This document shows positions 8,146 to 15,860 of a stretch of DNA of 64,000 nucleotides, piece by piece. The translations under genes and the position numbers were made by a program. The notes under the pieces are model-generated. The model saw nothing but the letters and a program-made list of their open reading frames with translations, did no database searches and was not told the origin of the DNA. The DNA comes from an uncultured Bacilli bacterium (GTDB taxonomy: Bacteria; Bacillota_I; Bacilli_A; RF39; UBA660), in contig CAJTZY010000004.1 in assembly GCA_910584085.1 (NCBI GenBank), forward strand, positions 1 to 64,000, written 5' to 3'. Within the stretch, counting starts at the first letter, position 1; each line of letters opens with the position of its first letter.

Positions 8146-8733
8146 TTACCACTCTATTATATTTAAATTGTTAAAACGGGTTTGCCAACTAGCTACTTTT
8201 TTATCGTAAAGTTCCTTAGAGTTAGCTTTATGTTTAATTGGACGAATAGTTCTACTAAATATATCGCTTAATCCATACGGAGCATACACTTTAATATTAT
8301 GGTTAACTTTAGTTATTCCAACTGAATGAACAGTCGCTATCCACTTACTTATTGCATCTTCTGAATTCTTATATTGATTTATATCTTTATTTTCATTTTC
8401 TTTTTTCCAAAGATGCATTCTTGCCTCATTATGTATATCGAATTCATAATTTAACGTTTTAAAATGTTCTACTATTTTATCTTCTAATTTTTTTTCACTT
8501 TCTTTTGAAATATTATTTGGATCATAGTAAATAATATCTATATCTTTTATTCCATAATTCAAAGGTCTATTATCATAATAATTCCAAATAGTCTGAAATA
8601 TAGAGCCTGCAGCAATATAAAAATTTGGTAGGTTTAATTCTACTAAATAATCCAAAATTACCATCAAATCGTTATTTTGTTTTAATATTGAAATAAACTT
8701 TTCATTTTGTTCATCGATACATTCATATTGCAT
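8146..8733 (-). CDS. Nucleotidyltransferase-like protein (DUF925/COG3575)
   Basis: The 195-residue product matches the DUF925 family: AAGSIFQTIWNYYDNRPLN leads into KDIDIIYYDPNN, which resembles the paired acidic residues of nucleotidyltransferase folds. The C-terminal RTIRPIKHKANSKELYDKKVASWQTRF block is characteristic. Biochemistry for this family is poor, so no substrate is given. The gene starts a short accessory run with the radical SAM gene upstream of it (23 nt away). Confidence 0.75.
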   Translation of the reverse strand: MQYECIDEQNEKFISILKQNNDLMVILDYLVELNLPNFYIAAGSIFQTIWNYYDNRPLNYGIKDIDIIYYDPNNISKESEKKLEDKIVEHFKTLNYEFDIHNEARMHLWKKENENKDINQYKNSEDAISKWIATVHSVGITKVNHNIKVYAPYGLSDIFSRTIRPIKHKANSKELYDKKVASWQTRFNNLNIIEW

Positions 8734-8756
8734 TTTAAATCCTCCAATTTTTATAT

Positions 8757-9809
8757 CTATTGATATTTTTTATAAATTTTTTTACAAAGTGGTTCTAATC
8801 TTGTTCCACCAAGTATTTCTATTTCGTCAAGATTATCATAAATACTATAATTTTTAATTTCATATTTTTTCATGGTTTCTATATCTAATTCCTTAAAAGC
8901 TGGACATGGTAATACTGTTCCATCAAATTTTATATCCAATTTTTCTAAACCTGCATTACATTTATGTATATTGTTTTCCATTAACGGAATACCAATTCTT
9001 ATATTCCCACTATATAAGGATCTACTATTATCTAATAAATGCATAAATTCTATTATTTCATTATCACTTAACATTAATTCAGATATATTTTTTTTGCCTC
9101 TTCCCTGCGGTATAAATTTAAGTATACTAATATTATCTATCTTTGCAATTTCTAACATTTCTAATATATCAGATATTTCTTTATAATTTGGCCTCATGGG
9201 TATGAAATGGACATCAGTTTCTAATCCTATAACAGATGCATTCATTAATGAATCTAATAGGTAACCATGCAGTTCGCTATCTCTTCCCATCAAATACATG
9301 TCAGTTTTTTGATTGTAAGCTTGATAGTCAAAAACAATTTTATCTAAACCCACAATTTTTAATTTATATAGCTCATCTTTAGTAATTGGACCATATATAA
9401 ATGGATTAATAATTCTTTCATAATATCTTCTTACATTAGCTTTTAATCTATTATTCCATGGCTCAGTCTGTTCTATTTCTTGTAATCTAGCATTCATTTC
9501 AGATTCATAAAACTTAATTGCTTCATCAGTTAAGGGCTTTCTCATTTTTATCCCACTCGTAAATATAACTGTTCTTATATCAAATGATTTAGCATACTCA
9601 ACCATTTTAAACAAATTCGGGTTTAAGAATGGTTCTCCTCCACTTAGTGATAATTCTTTTATACCACCTTTACTTATAAAATAATCTATTACCCTCTTAA
9701 AATCATCAAATGAAATAATTTGTTCCTTACTCATACATGAATTAGATGAACAAAACTTGCATTCATTTGGGCATGATTCAATTATTTCAAAACATAAATC
9801 CTTTATCAT
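8757..9809 (-). CDS. Radical SAM protein with a SPASM-like C-terminus
   Basis: The 350-residue enzyme carries the 4Fe-4S radical SAM motif CPNECKFC near residues 13-20, LSLSGGEPFLNP for SAM binding and a TIM-barrel core. Near the C-terminus, KCNAGLEKLDIKFDGTVLPC followed by LCKK gives additional cysteines as in SPASM or twitch-type auxiliary cluster domains. Start M5 is chosen behind GTGGGTGG. No precursor peptide ORF was found beside it, so whether it modifies a peptide, RNA or small molecule is unknown. Confidence 0.8.
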   Translation of the reverse strand: MIKDLCFEIIESCPNECKFCSSNSCMSKEQIISFDDFKRVIDYFISKGGIKELSLSGGEPFLNPNLFKMVEYAKSFDIRTVIFTSGIKMRKPLTDEAIKFYESEMNARLQEIEQTEPWNNRLKANVRRYYERIINPFIYGPITKDELYKLKIVGLDKIVFDYQAYNQKTDMYLMGRDSELHGYLLDSLMNASVIGLETDVHFIPMRPNYKEISDILEMLEIAKIDNISILKFIPQGRGKKNISELMLSDNEIIEFMHLLDNSRSLYSGNIRIGIPLMENNIHKCNAGLEKLDIKFDGTVLPCPAFKELDIETMKKYEIKNYSIYDNLDEIEILGGTRLEPLCKKIYKKYQ

Positions 9810-9904
9810 AAAACCACCCACTTTATTAAAAATTATTTTAACACGAATACGAAAAAAGTTTTAAATAAATTTACTAATTAGTATAGTTTTTATCGATATT
9901 TGAC

Positions 9905-10390
9905 TTATCTATTTTTTATATAGTTTTTTTCATGTGGTTTTATGATTTCTGTACCTTCTTCAACTATATCAATATCATCCAAAATATTATATGGGCTTTT
10001 TTTAGCATTTAAAAAAGCATTTCCTCTTGATAGCTCGCATAACTCACTATCAGTGCAGTTTTTATATTTGCCCCAAATAGTGTCCAAACACCTTGTAAAT
10101 ACATCTTCTTCAGATACTACAGAAACATTTCCCATAGCATCTCGCGCAAATTTCTTTATATGCCCTCTATAATGGCCAAATTTATAATCAATACTGGCAA
10201 TCATAGGCACATTATATTCTCCTATTTCAAAGCGTTCATTAAATAATCTTGCACCTGTAGTTTTAAGATAAGTAGCATACAAAAAATATATTAATACATT
10301 TAGTCTAATAGGAGTTATTTTAGTTTTTTCCTCCCAACCTTTTTTTATAATAGTATTTGCAACAGAACATGGACTAACAAAATTATACAT
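9905..10390 (-). CDS. Panacea (DUF4065/SocA-like) domain protein
   Basis: The 161-residue product beginning MYNFVSPCSVANTIIKKG matches the Panacea/DUF4065 pattern: an N-terminal helix, then ITPIRLNVLIYFLYATYLKTTG, with a FNERFEIGEYNVP segment. Panacea domains occur in prophages and as antitoxins of PanAT toxin-antitoxin pairs. GAGGTGG lies 6 nt before this ATG; a longer open frame from 10486 has no such site. No intact toxin gene is adjacent; the nearest partner is a decayed DUF3800 fragment upstream. Confidence 0.75.
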   Translation of the reverse strand: MYNFVSPCSVANTIIKKGWEEKTKITPIRLNVLIYFLYATYLKTTGARLFNERFEIGEYNVPMIASIDYKFGHYRGHIKKFARDAMGNVSVVSEEDVFTRCLDTIWGKYKNCTDSELCELSRGNAFLNAKKSPYNILDDIDIVEEGTEIIKPHEKNYIKNR

Positions 10391-10461
10391 AAAATCCACC
10401 TCAATTTGTATATTTATTATAGTATTAGTGAAATAAAAATCAAACAATTTTAACTGTTTAG

Positions 10462-10576
10462 TTAAAAAATATATTTTATTATACAATTTATTTTTTCAAA
10501 TACAAAATATCCTCTCACCATAAAATATTTTATATTACTATTAGTTACTTTCATCTAGATATACATATATTTTCAT
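10462..10576 (-). pseudogene. Frameshifted N-terminal remnant of a DUF3800 protein
   Basis: On the minus strand an ATG at 10576 opens MKIYVYLDES, the classic start of DUF3800 proteins, then stops at once. In the next frame the text resumes as TNSNIKYFMVRGYFVFEK. Restoring two bases (AGTGGAACT for AGTAACT) gives DESGTNSNIKYFMV, as expected for the family. The reading ends at a TAA after about 37 codons and the rest of the gene is missing. This is recognition from pattern, not from a search. Confidence 0.5.
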
Positions 10577-10657
10577 AATATCAATCCATATTATCATACT
10601 AAATATTTTTTAGGACTATTTGGTAGAAACACACTACTAATCAAATTTTTTATTATC

Positions 10658-10948
10658 TTATTTGTTAAATAAATCGCTATGACTACCTATTTCAACTAAG
10701 TATAATATTAATTCATCATTATTATATTTATAAATCAATAACCAATCAGGTTCTATATGACACTCCCTACAATTTCTATAATATTTATTATCTAGCAAGG
10801 CATGATCTTTGTACTTAGCATCTAAGGTTATTCCTTTCGATAAAAGTTCTACAATATTAAACAATTTATCAACATTTTTCCCCTGTCTACTAATCTTTTT
10901 CAACTGTTTTTTAAAATTTTTCGAATATTTTATGTTGTAATTAATCAT
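10658..10948 (-). CDS. YafQ/RelE-type mRNA interferase toxin
   Basis: The 96-residue protein has the RelE/ParE fold pattern of YafQ: YSKNFKKQLKKISRQGKNVDKL, then KYKDHALLDNKYYRNCRECHIEPDWLLIYKY. The HALxG..GxRExHIxPDWLLIY signature, with catalytic His, is nearly complete. YafQ cleaves mRNA on the ribosome. The start overlaps the antitoxin gene by 8 nt. Confidence 0.9.
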   Translation of the reverse strand: MINYNIKYSKNFKKQLKKISRQGKNVDKLFNIVELLSKGITLDAKYKDHALLDNKYYRNCRECHIEPDWLLIYKYNNDELILYLVEIGSHSDLFNK

Positions 10949-11225
10949 CTGCTAACAAATCCTTTTTTAAATCTTCTATATTGGTATAAGATTTATATTC
11001 ATCTGGATGTGTTTCCATGTAATCCAATTCTTTCAAAGCTTCTAGAAAATCTTTAGATGGCTGCTCTTTCACTTCAAAAGGTATTCCACGTTCATAAATA
11101 ACCCTTTTAAGAAACATATTAATTGCTGTACTCATATTCAATCCCAGACTATTAAAAATACTATTAGATTCTTCTTTTACCTCAGCAGGAACATTAACAT
11201 TTATAGCACTCGTTAAATTAGCCAT
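10941..11225 (-). CDS. RelB/DinJ-family antitoxin
   Basis: The 94-residue product is a ribbon-helix-helix DNA-binding antitoxin: ANLTSAINVNVPAEVKEESN and IFNSLGLNMSTAINMFLKRVIYERGIPF are the DinJ signature. The C-terminal acidic tail would wrap the YafQ-type toxin. It precedes and overlaps the toxin gene, the usual order. The ATG at 11225 (MANLT) is preferred over a GTG 9 nt upstream. The pair probably represses its own promoter. Confidence 0.9.
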   Translation of the reverse strand: MANLTSAINVNVPAEVKEESNSIFNSLGLNMSTAINMFLKRVIYERGIPFEVKEQPSKDFLEALKELDYMETHPDEYKSYTNIEDLKKDLLADD

Positions 11226-11249
11226 AATCATCACTCACTTTCTATATTA

Positions 11250-11294
11250 ATTATACTATTATTATGCAGATATGTCAACATAATACAACATATC
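11250..11294 (-). promoter_or_regulatory. Promoter and candidate operator of the relB-yafQ pair
   Basis: A consensus promoter reads TTGACA (11278-11273), 17 nt, TATAAT (11255-11250), with the antitoxin ATG 24 nt downstream of the -10. The inverted repeat GATATGT/ACATATC (11269-11275 and 11288-11294) covers the -35 and is a reasonable site for autorepression by the ribbon-helix-helix antitoxin. Confidence 0.75.
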
Positions 11295-11380
11295 ATAATA
11301 TATTATATGTTTTTTTTATTGTTTCTATACACTTATTTGTATTCAATGAATAAAATTTAACAATTTTTAACAATACTTAA

Positions 11381-11416
11381 ACAAAAGAAAACCCCGAAAA
11401 CATTGAGTTTTCGAGG
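11381..11416 (-). terminator. Intrinsic terminator after rplM-rpsI
   Basis: CCTCGAAAAC pairs with GTTTTCGGGG (one mismatch, 5-nt loop), followed on the minus strand by TTTTCTTTTG. It lies 20 nt past the rpsI stop. Confidence 0.88.
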
Positions 11417-11435
11417 ATTGAACTGTTGGTATATC

Positions 11436-11846
11436 CTATCGTTTTGAGAATTGTGGAGCACGACGAGCAGCTTTAAGTCCTGGTTTTTTACGTTCTTTTG
11501 CTCTAGAATCACGAGTAACAAAACCAGCTTTCTTTAGTATTTTTCTATAACTATCTTCGTTTGCTTCATTTGCTGCATCATATTCAAGTAAAGCTCTAGT
11601 GATTCCTAAACGAATTGCTCCAGTTTGACCAGAAGCTCCACCACCAGTTACTTTAACTTCAATATCAAATGTATTTTCATTATTTGTAGCTACTAAAGGT
11701 TGTTTTAAATCCATTACGTATGTTGCATATGGCATAAATTCATTAACATCTACACCATTAACGGTAATTTTACCAGTACCTGCAGTCATTTTAACTTGAG
11801 CTACTGAAGATTTTCTTCTACCTGTTCCAATAAATACTTTTGCCAT
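11436..11846 (-). CDS. rpsI: Ribosomal protein S9
   Basis: Small-subunit protein whose C-terminal tail reaches the P-site tRNA. The 136-residue product has the FIGTGRRKSSVAQVKM start, GGGASGQTGAIRLGITRAL and the basic tail ending APQFSKR; the family's final Lys-Arg is present. It follows rplM by 12 nt in the usual two-gene operon. Confidence 0.98.
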   Translation of the reverse strand: MAKVFIGTGRRKSSVAQVKMTAGTGKITVNGVDVNEFMPYATYVMDLKQPLVATNNENTFDIEVKVTGGGASGQTGAIRLGITRALLEYDAANEANEDSYRKILKKAGFVTRDSRAKERKKPGLKAARRAPQFSKR

Positions 11847-11858
11847 TTAAAACCCTCC

Positions 11859-12293
11859 TTATTTAACTTTCATTTCTACTGGCTTTTGTGCCATATGTGG
11901 GTGTTCTGCACCTTCATAAACGAATAATTTTTTAGCTACTTGACGTCCTAATCTAGTATGAGGAATCATACCTTTAACAGCTCTTTCAATCATCTCAATT
12001 GGATAATTTTCTCTCATTTCTTTAGCAGTTCTTTCTCTTAATCCTCCAGTATAACCTGAATGGTTATAATACATTTTATCATTTAATTTGTTTCCTGTTA
12101 GATTAACTTTTGAAGCATTAACAACTATTACAAAGTCTCCACAATCAATATGTGGTGTGTATGTTGGTTTATGCTTTCCACGTAAAACATCGGCTACTCT
12201 AGTAGCTAAACGACCTAAACTAACTCCTTCAGCATCTATAATGTACCAATTACGTTCTACTGTTTCTTTTTTTTGCATATAAGAATTTTTCAT
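11859..12293 (-). CDS. rplM: Ribosomal protein L13
   Basis: Large-subunit assembly protein. The 144-residue version from the ATG at 12293 fits the family length and is preceded by AAAGGAAAG; a longer frame to 12335 would add 14 unrelated residues. Typical blocks are WYIIDAEGVSLGRLATRVADVLRGKHKP and DFVIVVNASKVNLTGNK. It heads the rplM-rpsI operon. Confidence 0.97.
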   Translation of the reverse strand: MKNSYMQKKETVERNWYIIDAEGVSLGRLATRVADVLRGKHKPTYTPHIDCGDFVIVVNASKVNLTGNKLNDKMYYNHSGYTGGLRERTAKEMRENYPIEMIERAVKGMIPHTRLGRQVAKKLFVYEGAEHPHMAQKPVEMKVK

Positions 12294-12372
12294 ATATTCT
12301 TTCCTTTCTCCATTACAAATAGTAAGTTTTCCCAAGACTCACTAAATGTGGGATGTAAATGTACCAACTAAA

Positions 12373-12401
12373 ATAATACTAAAAAATACTAAAAAAGTCA
12401 A
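12373..12401 (-). promoter_or_regulatory. Promoter of rplM-rpsI
   Basis: TTGACT (12401-12396), 17 nt, TATTAT (12378-12373) on the minus strand. About 75 nt of leader separates it from the rplM ATG; L13 leaders that bind L13 are known in Firmicutes, but I could not confirm that structure here. The -35 box lies within the 3' arm of the trpS terminator. Confidence 0.7.
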
Positions 12402-12430
12402 TAAAAATATATTATTTTAATGACTTTTTA
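12391..12430 (-). terminator. Intrinsic terminator after trpS
   Basis: On the minus strand AAAAAGTCA with a following TAAAA pairs with TTTTTATTGACTTTTTT, leaving a short AT-rich loop and a T run. The 3' arm includes the TTGACT used as the -35 box of rplM. Confidence 0.65.
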
Positions 12431-12438
12431 TTACTATT

Positions 12439-13443
12439 TTACTCAAAATAATCTAATTTCATGTTTTTACGAACTCTTTTCATTATTTCTTCTGCTTTTT
12501 TCTTTGTTGCAAGGGTTCCTTCTTTTAATATTTTTTCTACTTCTTCTGGTCGTTCTTCGTAATATTTTCTCCTATTTTGAATTGGTTTTAAAAATTCTAT
12601 AAGAGCTCTAGAAAGTTCTTTTTTACAGAATACACAACCTCTTTCTCCATTTTTACACTCACTACATACAGTTGAAATATTAGGGTTTTTAATTAATTTG
12701 TGATAATAATATACCATACAAACTTCTGGATTTGCTGGATCATCTTTCCTTAATTTGTTCGGATCTGTTACTGCAGACATAACTTTTTTGTTAATTGTTT
12801 CTTCATCATCAGATAAATATATGCAATTGTTAAGTGATTTACTCATTTTTTCATTTCCATCTAATCCTTTGATTCTTGGTGTAGAACTTAATACTGCATC
12901 TGGAATGTTAAATGTTTCTCCATAAATACTATTAAACTTTCTAACTATTTCACGTGCTTGTTCAATGTGTGGTAGTTGATCTTCACCAACTGGAACTATA
13001 TTTCCATTAACACATGCTATGTCTGCTGCTTGACTTACTGGATAACCTAAAAATCCATAAGTTATTCCCTCTCCATTATTACCAAATAATTCCTGCTTTT
13101 GTGTAACTTCATGTTTTGTTGTTGGGTTTCTATAAAGTCTTGGAACTGATACTAGATTTGAAAAGTATACTGTAAGTTCTGCTACTTCTGGTATAAGGGA
13201 CTGTATATATATATGACATTGTTTAGGATCTATTCCTGCTGCTAGATAATCTAATACTAGTTCATGTACATTTTCTCTAACTTTTTCTGGATGCACAAAG
13301 TTATCTGTGAGTGCTTGAACATCAGCAATCAAAATATATGTATCGTAATCATATTGCAATTTTACTCTGTTTTCTAAGGATCCAAAATAGTGTCCTAAAT
13401 GTAGTCTTCCTGTAGGTCTATCTCCTGTTAATATTGTTTTCAT
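12439..13443 (-). CDS. trpS: Tryptophanyl-tRNA synthetase
   Basis: Charges tRNA-Trp. The 334-residue class I synthetase has the HIGH-type motif in TGRLHLGHYFGSLENR (HLGH) and KMSKS within NEKMSKSLNNC. The insert SECKNGERGCVFCKKE adds four cysteines (C..C..C..C) that may bind zinc. It has its own ribosome binding site (AAAGGAGG) and terminator, so it is monocistronic. Confidence 0.97.
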   Translation of the reverse strand: MKTILTGDRPTGRLHLGHYFGSLENRVKLQYDYDTYILIADVQALTDNFVHPEKVRENVHELVLDYLAAGIDPKQCHIYIQSLIPEVAELTVYFSNLVSVPRLYRNPTTKHEVTQKQELFGNNGEGITYGFLGYPVSQAADIACVNGNIVPVGEDQLPHIEQAREIVRKFNSIYGETFNIPDAVLSSTPRIKGLDGNEKMSKSLNNCIYLSDDEETINKKVMSAVTDPNKLRKDDPANPEVCMVYYYHKLIKNPNISTVCSECKNGERGCVFCKKELSRALIEFLKPIQNRRKYYEERPEEVEKILKEGTLATKKKAEEIMKRVRKNMKLDYFE

Positions 13444-13525
13444 AAGTTTCCTCCTTTACCTAATTTACATTATATCATAATTTTCTTTATTTGTTTAATT
13501 TGAATATATTTTATGAAGGTAAACT

Positions 13526-14074
13526 CTATTTTTTTGTTGATTGTTTGACATCTAAGGAGTTAATATATACATTAAAATCTTTAAATGACATATTTGGAAT
13601 CACTTCAAAAAATTCTGTGATTGGTCTTGATTTACCGCCTTCTAGTTTTATATAGTAGTTATTTATTTCATTTTTAGCTGTTTCTTCATCTTTAAATTCA
13701 TATATTCCAATCTTTTCACTATTTGGATGTTCTATTTGGTATACTTTATTGTTTAAAAAATATAATACAAAACAGTGTAAATGTTCTTCTTCTTCTAGAT
13801 TATTAAAATCCTTACCTTCGTATATTCTAGTACAATACATTTTATTTGGAATATTTAATCTATTAAGCAATAAACTCATTAAATAAACTTGTTCTATACA
13901 AGTTCCAATTCCATGATTTAATGTTTCTTCAATACTCGAAGTCCTATATAATTTTCTAAAATTTTCCATATTTCCAATATGTTCTTCGTCATTAATATCT
14001 AACCACCCATATTTTATATGTGTTTTCATAAATTCTAATATATCTTCTGGTTTTTTTATGTCATAAATTTCCAT
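13526..14074 (-). CDS. Transglutaminase-like cysteine protease-fold protein
   Basis: A 182-residue cytoplasmic-looking protein. HGIGTCIEQVYLMSLLLNRLNIPNKMYCTRIYE resembles the Cys-containing core of transglutaminase-like domains, followed by HLHCFVLYFLNNKVYQIEHPN with the His and a candidate third residue. The start at 14074 is set by AAGGAGG 6 nt upstream; a 6-residue longer frame exists. The substrate is unknown. Confidence 0.7.
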   Translation of the reverse strand: MEIYDIKKPEDILEFMKTHIKYGWLDINDEEHIGNMENFRKLYRTSSIEETLNHGIGTCIEQVYLMSLLLNRLNIPNKMYCTRIYEGKDFNNLEEEEHLHCFVLYFLNNKVYQIEHPNSEKIGIYEFKDEETAKNEINNYYIKLEGGKSRPITEFFEVIPNMSFKDFNVYINSLDVKQSTKK

Positions 14075-14151
14075 ATAAATACCTCCTTGCAAATTTAATA
14101 AGATTATATAATTTTTTTATAATTATTTAATAGGTAATTTCGTTTATTATA

Positions 14152-14180
14152 TCAAAAAAACATACTATTTTAAATATGCT
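14152..14180 (-). terminator. Weak terminator after the thioredoxin-type operon
   Basis: AAGCATA and TATGTTT can pair around about 10 nt, followed on the minus strand by a T run. It lies just after the stop at 14183. The stem is short and AT-rich. Confidence 0.45.
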
Positions 14181-14182
14181 TT

Positions 14183-15376
14183 TTAATATATATAATATTT
14201 AATTGTATTATTAAATGATAATTCTGCATCCTCAAGTAGTGTTTTAAGTCCTGTATTATCACTATAGTAATATAATTTATTATTATATACGTAATATATG
14301 TAATTATCTTTAGTATTAATAGATAATGTTGGTATATTCCCTATATATTTATATACACCTAGATTATTTTTATCAACTCTATATAAATTATATTTATCAT
14401 CAATTTTTTTAAATAAATAGTAGTAATAATCACTTTCTTTTACTTGGTCATAATCAGTAAAGTTATTACTTAGAGAAGTGTAATCAAAGTAAATTTCTTT
14501 ATTAGCTTTTGATTTATTAATAAATTCCCACTTGTTATTTTTATAGTATTTTATATTATCTCCTAATGAGATTAAATCTATTTCTTTCTTTATAACATCT
14601 ATTTTGTATTGTTTTTCATTATCTTTATCATATAAATATACCTTATTATCAACTATCCCTTGTATATAGGAATCTAGTGAAATTCTATCTTTTAATTTTA
14701 TTTTTTCTATATTTCTAGTAGTTAAATTTACTACATAAAAATAATCAAAATCATATATATTATCATAATTTGCAATTAAATAATAGTTATCTACAAATGC
14801 ACTTATTTTATTATTATATACATCATTTTTAAATAGTTCTATCCCCATTCCTGAAATTATTAACCCTTTATATGTAGTGATTGCAACTATTCTATCAACA
14901 ATGTTATTCTTATAATATTTAATTGTATTTATGGTCTTATCAACACTTATATTATCTGAAAATTTGTCTATTTCATATTCGCCTATATTTTTTATATACT
15001 CGTCTAGTTTAGAATTTAATCCTATAATATCTTTATAATTATATAATATATTATCTTTATAACATAAGATATCTATCTTTATTTCATCATTAATAAGTGG
15101 TAGTATACATTCATAGTCATTGTCTTTATAGGAATATATTTTATTTACTATTTTTCTTTTATTTTTATCACTATTTATTCTAATTGGATAAACCTTATCT
15201 AAGTATTTTATTTCTATATAGTAATTTTTATTTTTATATGTTTCACTTATACTAAATGTTTCCTTATTGTATTTTAACTTGTAGTTTAATGTTTTAACAT
15301 TTAGTATTAGTTTACAAAGAAATATTAAAATCATTAAAATTACTAATAATAGATATACTTTATTTTTTTCTTTCAT
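14183..15376 (-). CDS. Membrane-anchored protein of unknown function
   Basis: The 397-residue product has one N-terminal membrane helix (about residues 7-25) and a long, Tyr/Asn/Lys-rich extracellular part. Repeated short strands such as NYYLIANYDNIYDFDYFYVVNLTTRNIEKIKLKD and KVYLYDKDNEKQYKIDVIKKEIDLI resemble beta-propeller blades, but no known repeat is certain. The start behind GGTGGG gives MKEKNK. It is the last gene of a five-gene operon with two thioredoxin-fold proteins. Confidence 0.65.
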   Translation of the reverse strand: MKEKNKVYLLLVILMILIFLCKLILNVKTLNYKLKYNKETFSISETYKNKNYYIEIKYLDKVYPIRINSDKNKRKIVNKIYSYKDNDYECILPLINDEIKIDILCYKDNILYNYKDIIGLNSKLDEYIKNIGEYEIDKFSDNISVDKTINTIKYYKNNIVDRIVAITTYKGLIISGMGIELFKNDVYNNKISAFVDNYYLIANYDNIYDFDYFYVVNLTTRNIEKIKLKDRISLDSYIQGIVDNKVYLYDKDNEKQYKIDVIKKEIDLISLGDNIKYYKNNKWEFINKSKANKEIYFDYTSLSNNFTDYDQVKESDYYYYLFKKIDDKYNLYRVDKNNLGVYKYIGNIPTLSINTKDNYIYYVYNNKLYYYSDNTGLKTLLEDAELSFNNTIKYYIY

Positions 15377-15405
15377 ATTACCCACCAAACAGCAAAAGAT
15401 AGAAT

Positions 15406-15849
15406 TTATCTATCTTGTTCTCTACTTACATATCTTTTCTTTTCTTCCATCATATATTCTGTTATTTCTGTTTCAATTTCTCTAACAGCTGATTTTGAAA
15501 TATTTGAAAGAACTACAGTCTCTTTTACTGTATCAATATTTATCTTACCCCAAATTATTCCTGTATGCACAGTTAAATCATTAAACATATCAGGAGTTAT
15601 TGCTAGAAATATATATCCAAATAGTAATCTTCTTTGAGCAAGTATTATTCTTTTATTAGTTAAAACTATTGCGAACGTTGAAAATATATCAAATGTTGAA
15701 AAACCTTTTTGTGCTACAAAAGCATAATTTACTACTTCTCCTGGATTTAAATGTTTATCTATTACCTTCGAATGTGCCTTTATACGCCACGCTACAGTTG
15801 ATGGATATTTAGATTTAAATTCTTTTAATTTATCATATACGAGTCCCAT
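15406..15849 (-). CDS. PH-domain-like (YokE-type) protein
   Basis: A 147-residue protein with YAFVAQKGFSTFDIFSTFAIVLTNKRIILAQRRLLFGY, the strand-turn pattern of bacterial PH-like domains in which NKRI precedes the hydrophobic strand. There is no clear signal peptide; the central segment is moderately hydrophobic and may sit at the membrane. It is fourth in the operon, 29 nt before the gene at 14183. No role is assigned. Confidence 0.6.
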   Translation of the reverse strand: MGLVYDKLKEFKSKYPSTVAWRIKAHSKVIDKHLNPGEVVNYAFVAQKGFSTFDIFSTFAIVLTNKRIILAQRRLLFGYIFLAITPDMFNDLTVHTGIIWGKINIDTVKETVVLSNISKSAVREIETEITEYMMEEKKRYVSREQDR

Positions 15850-15860
15850 AATGTCACCTC

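Noticed and set aside
9905..10486. Longer 193-codon reading of the Panacea gene
   Set aside because: The extra 32 codons have no RBS and overlap the promoter region, while GAGGTGG fits the ATG at 10390.
12439..12602. Plus-strand 60-codon frame at 12420-12602
   Set aside because: Phe/Leu-rich shadow of trpS with no RBS.
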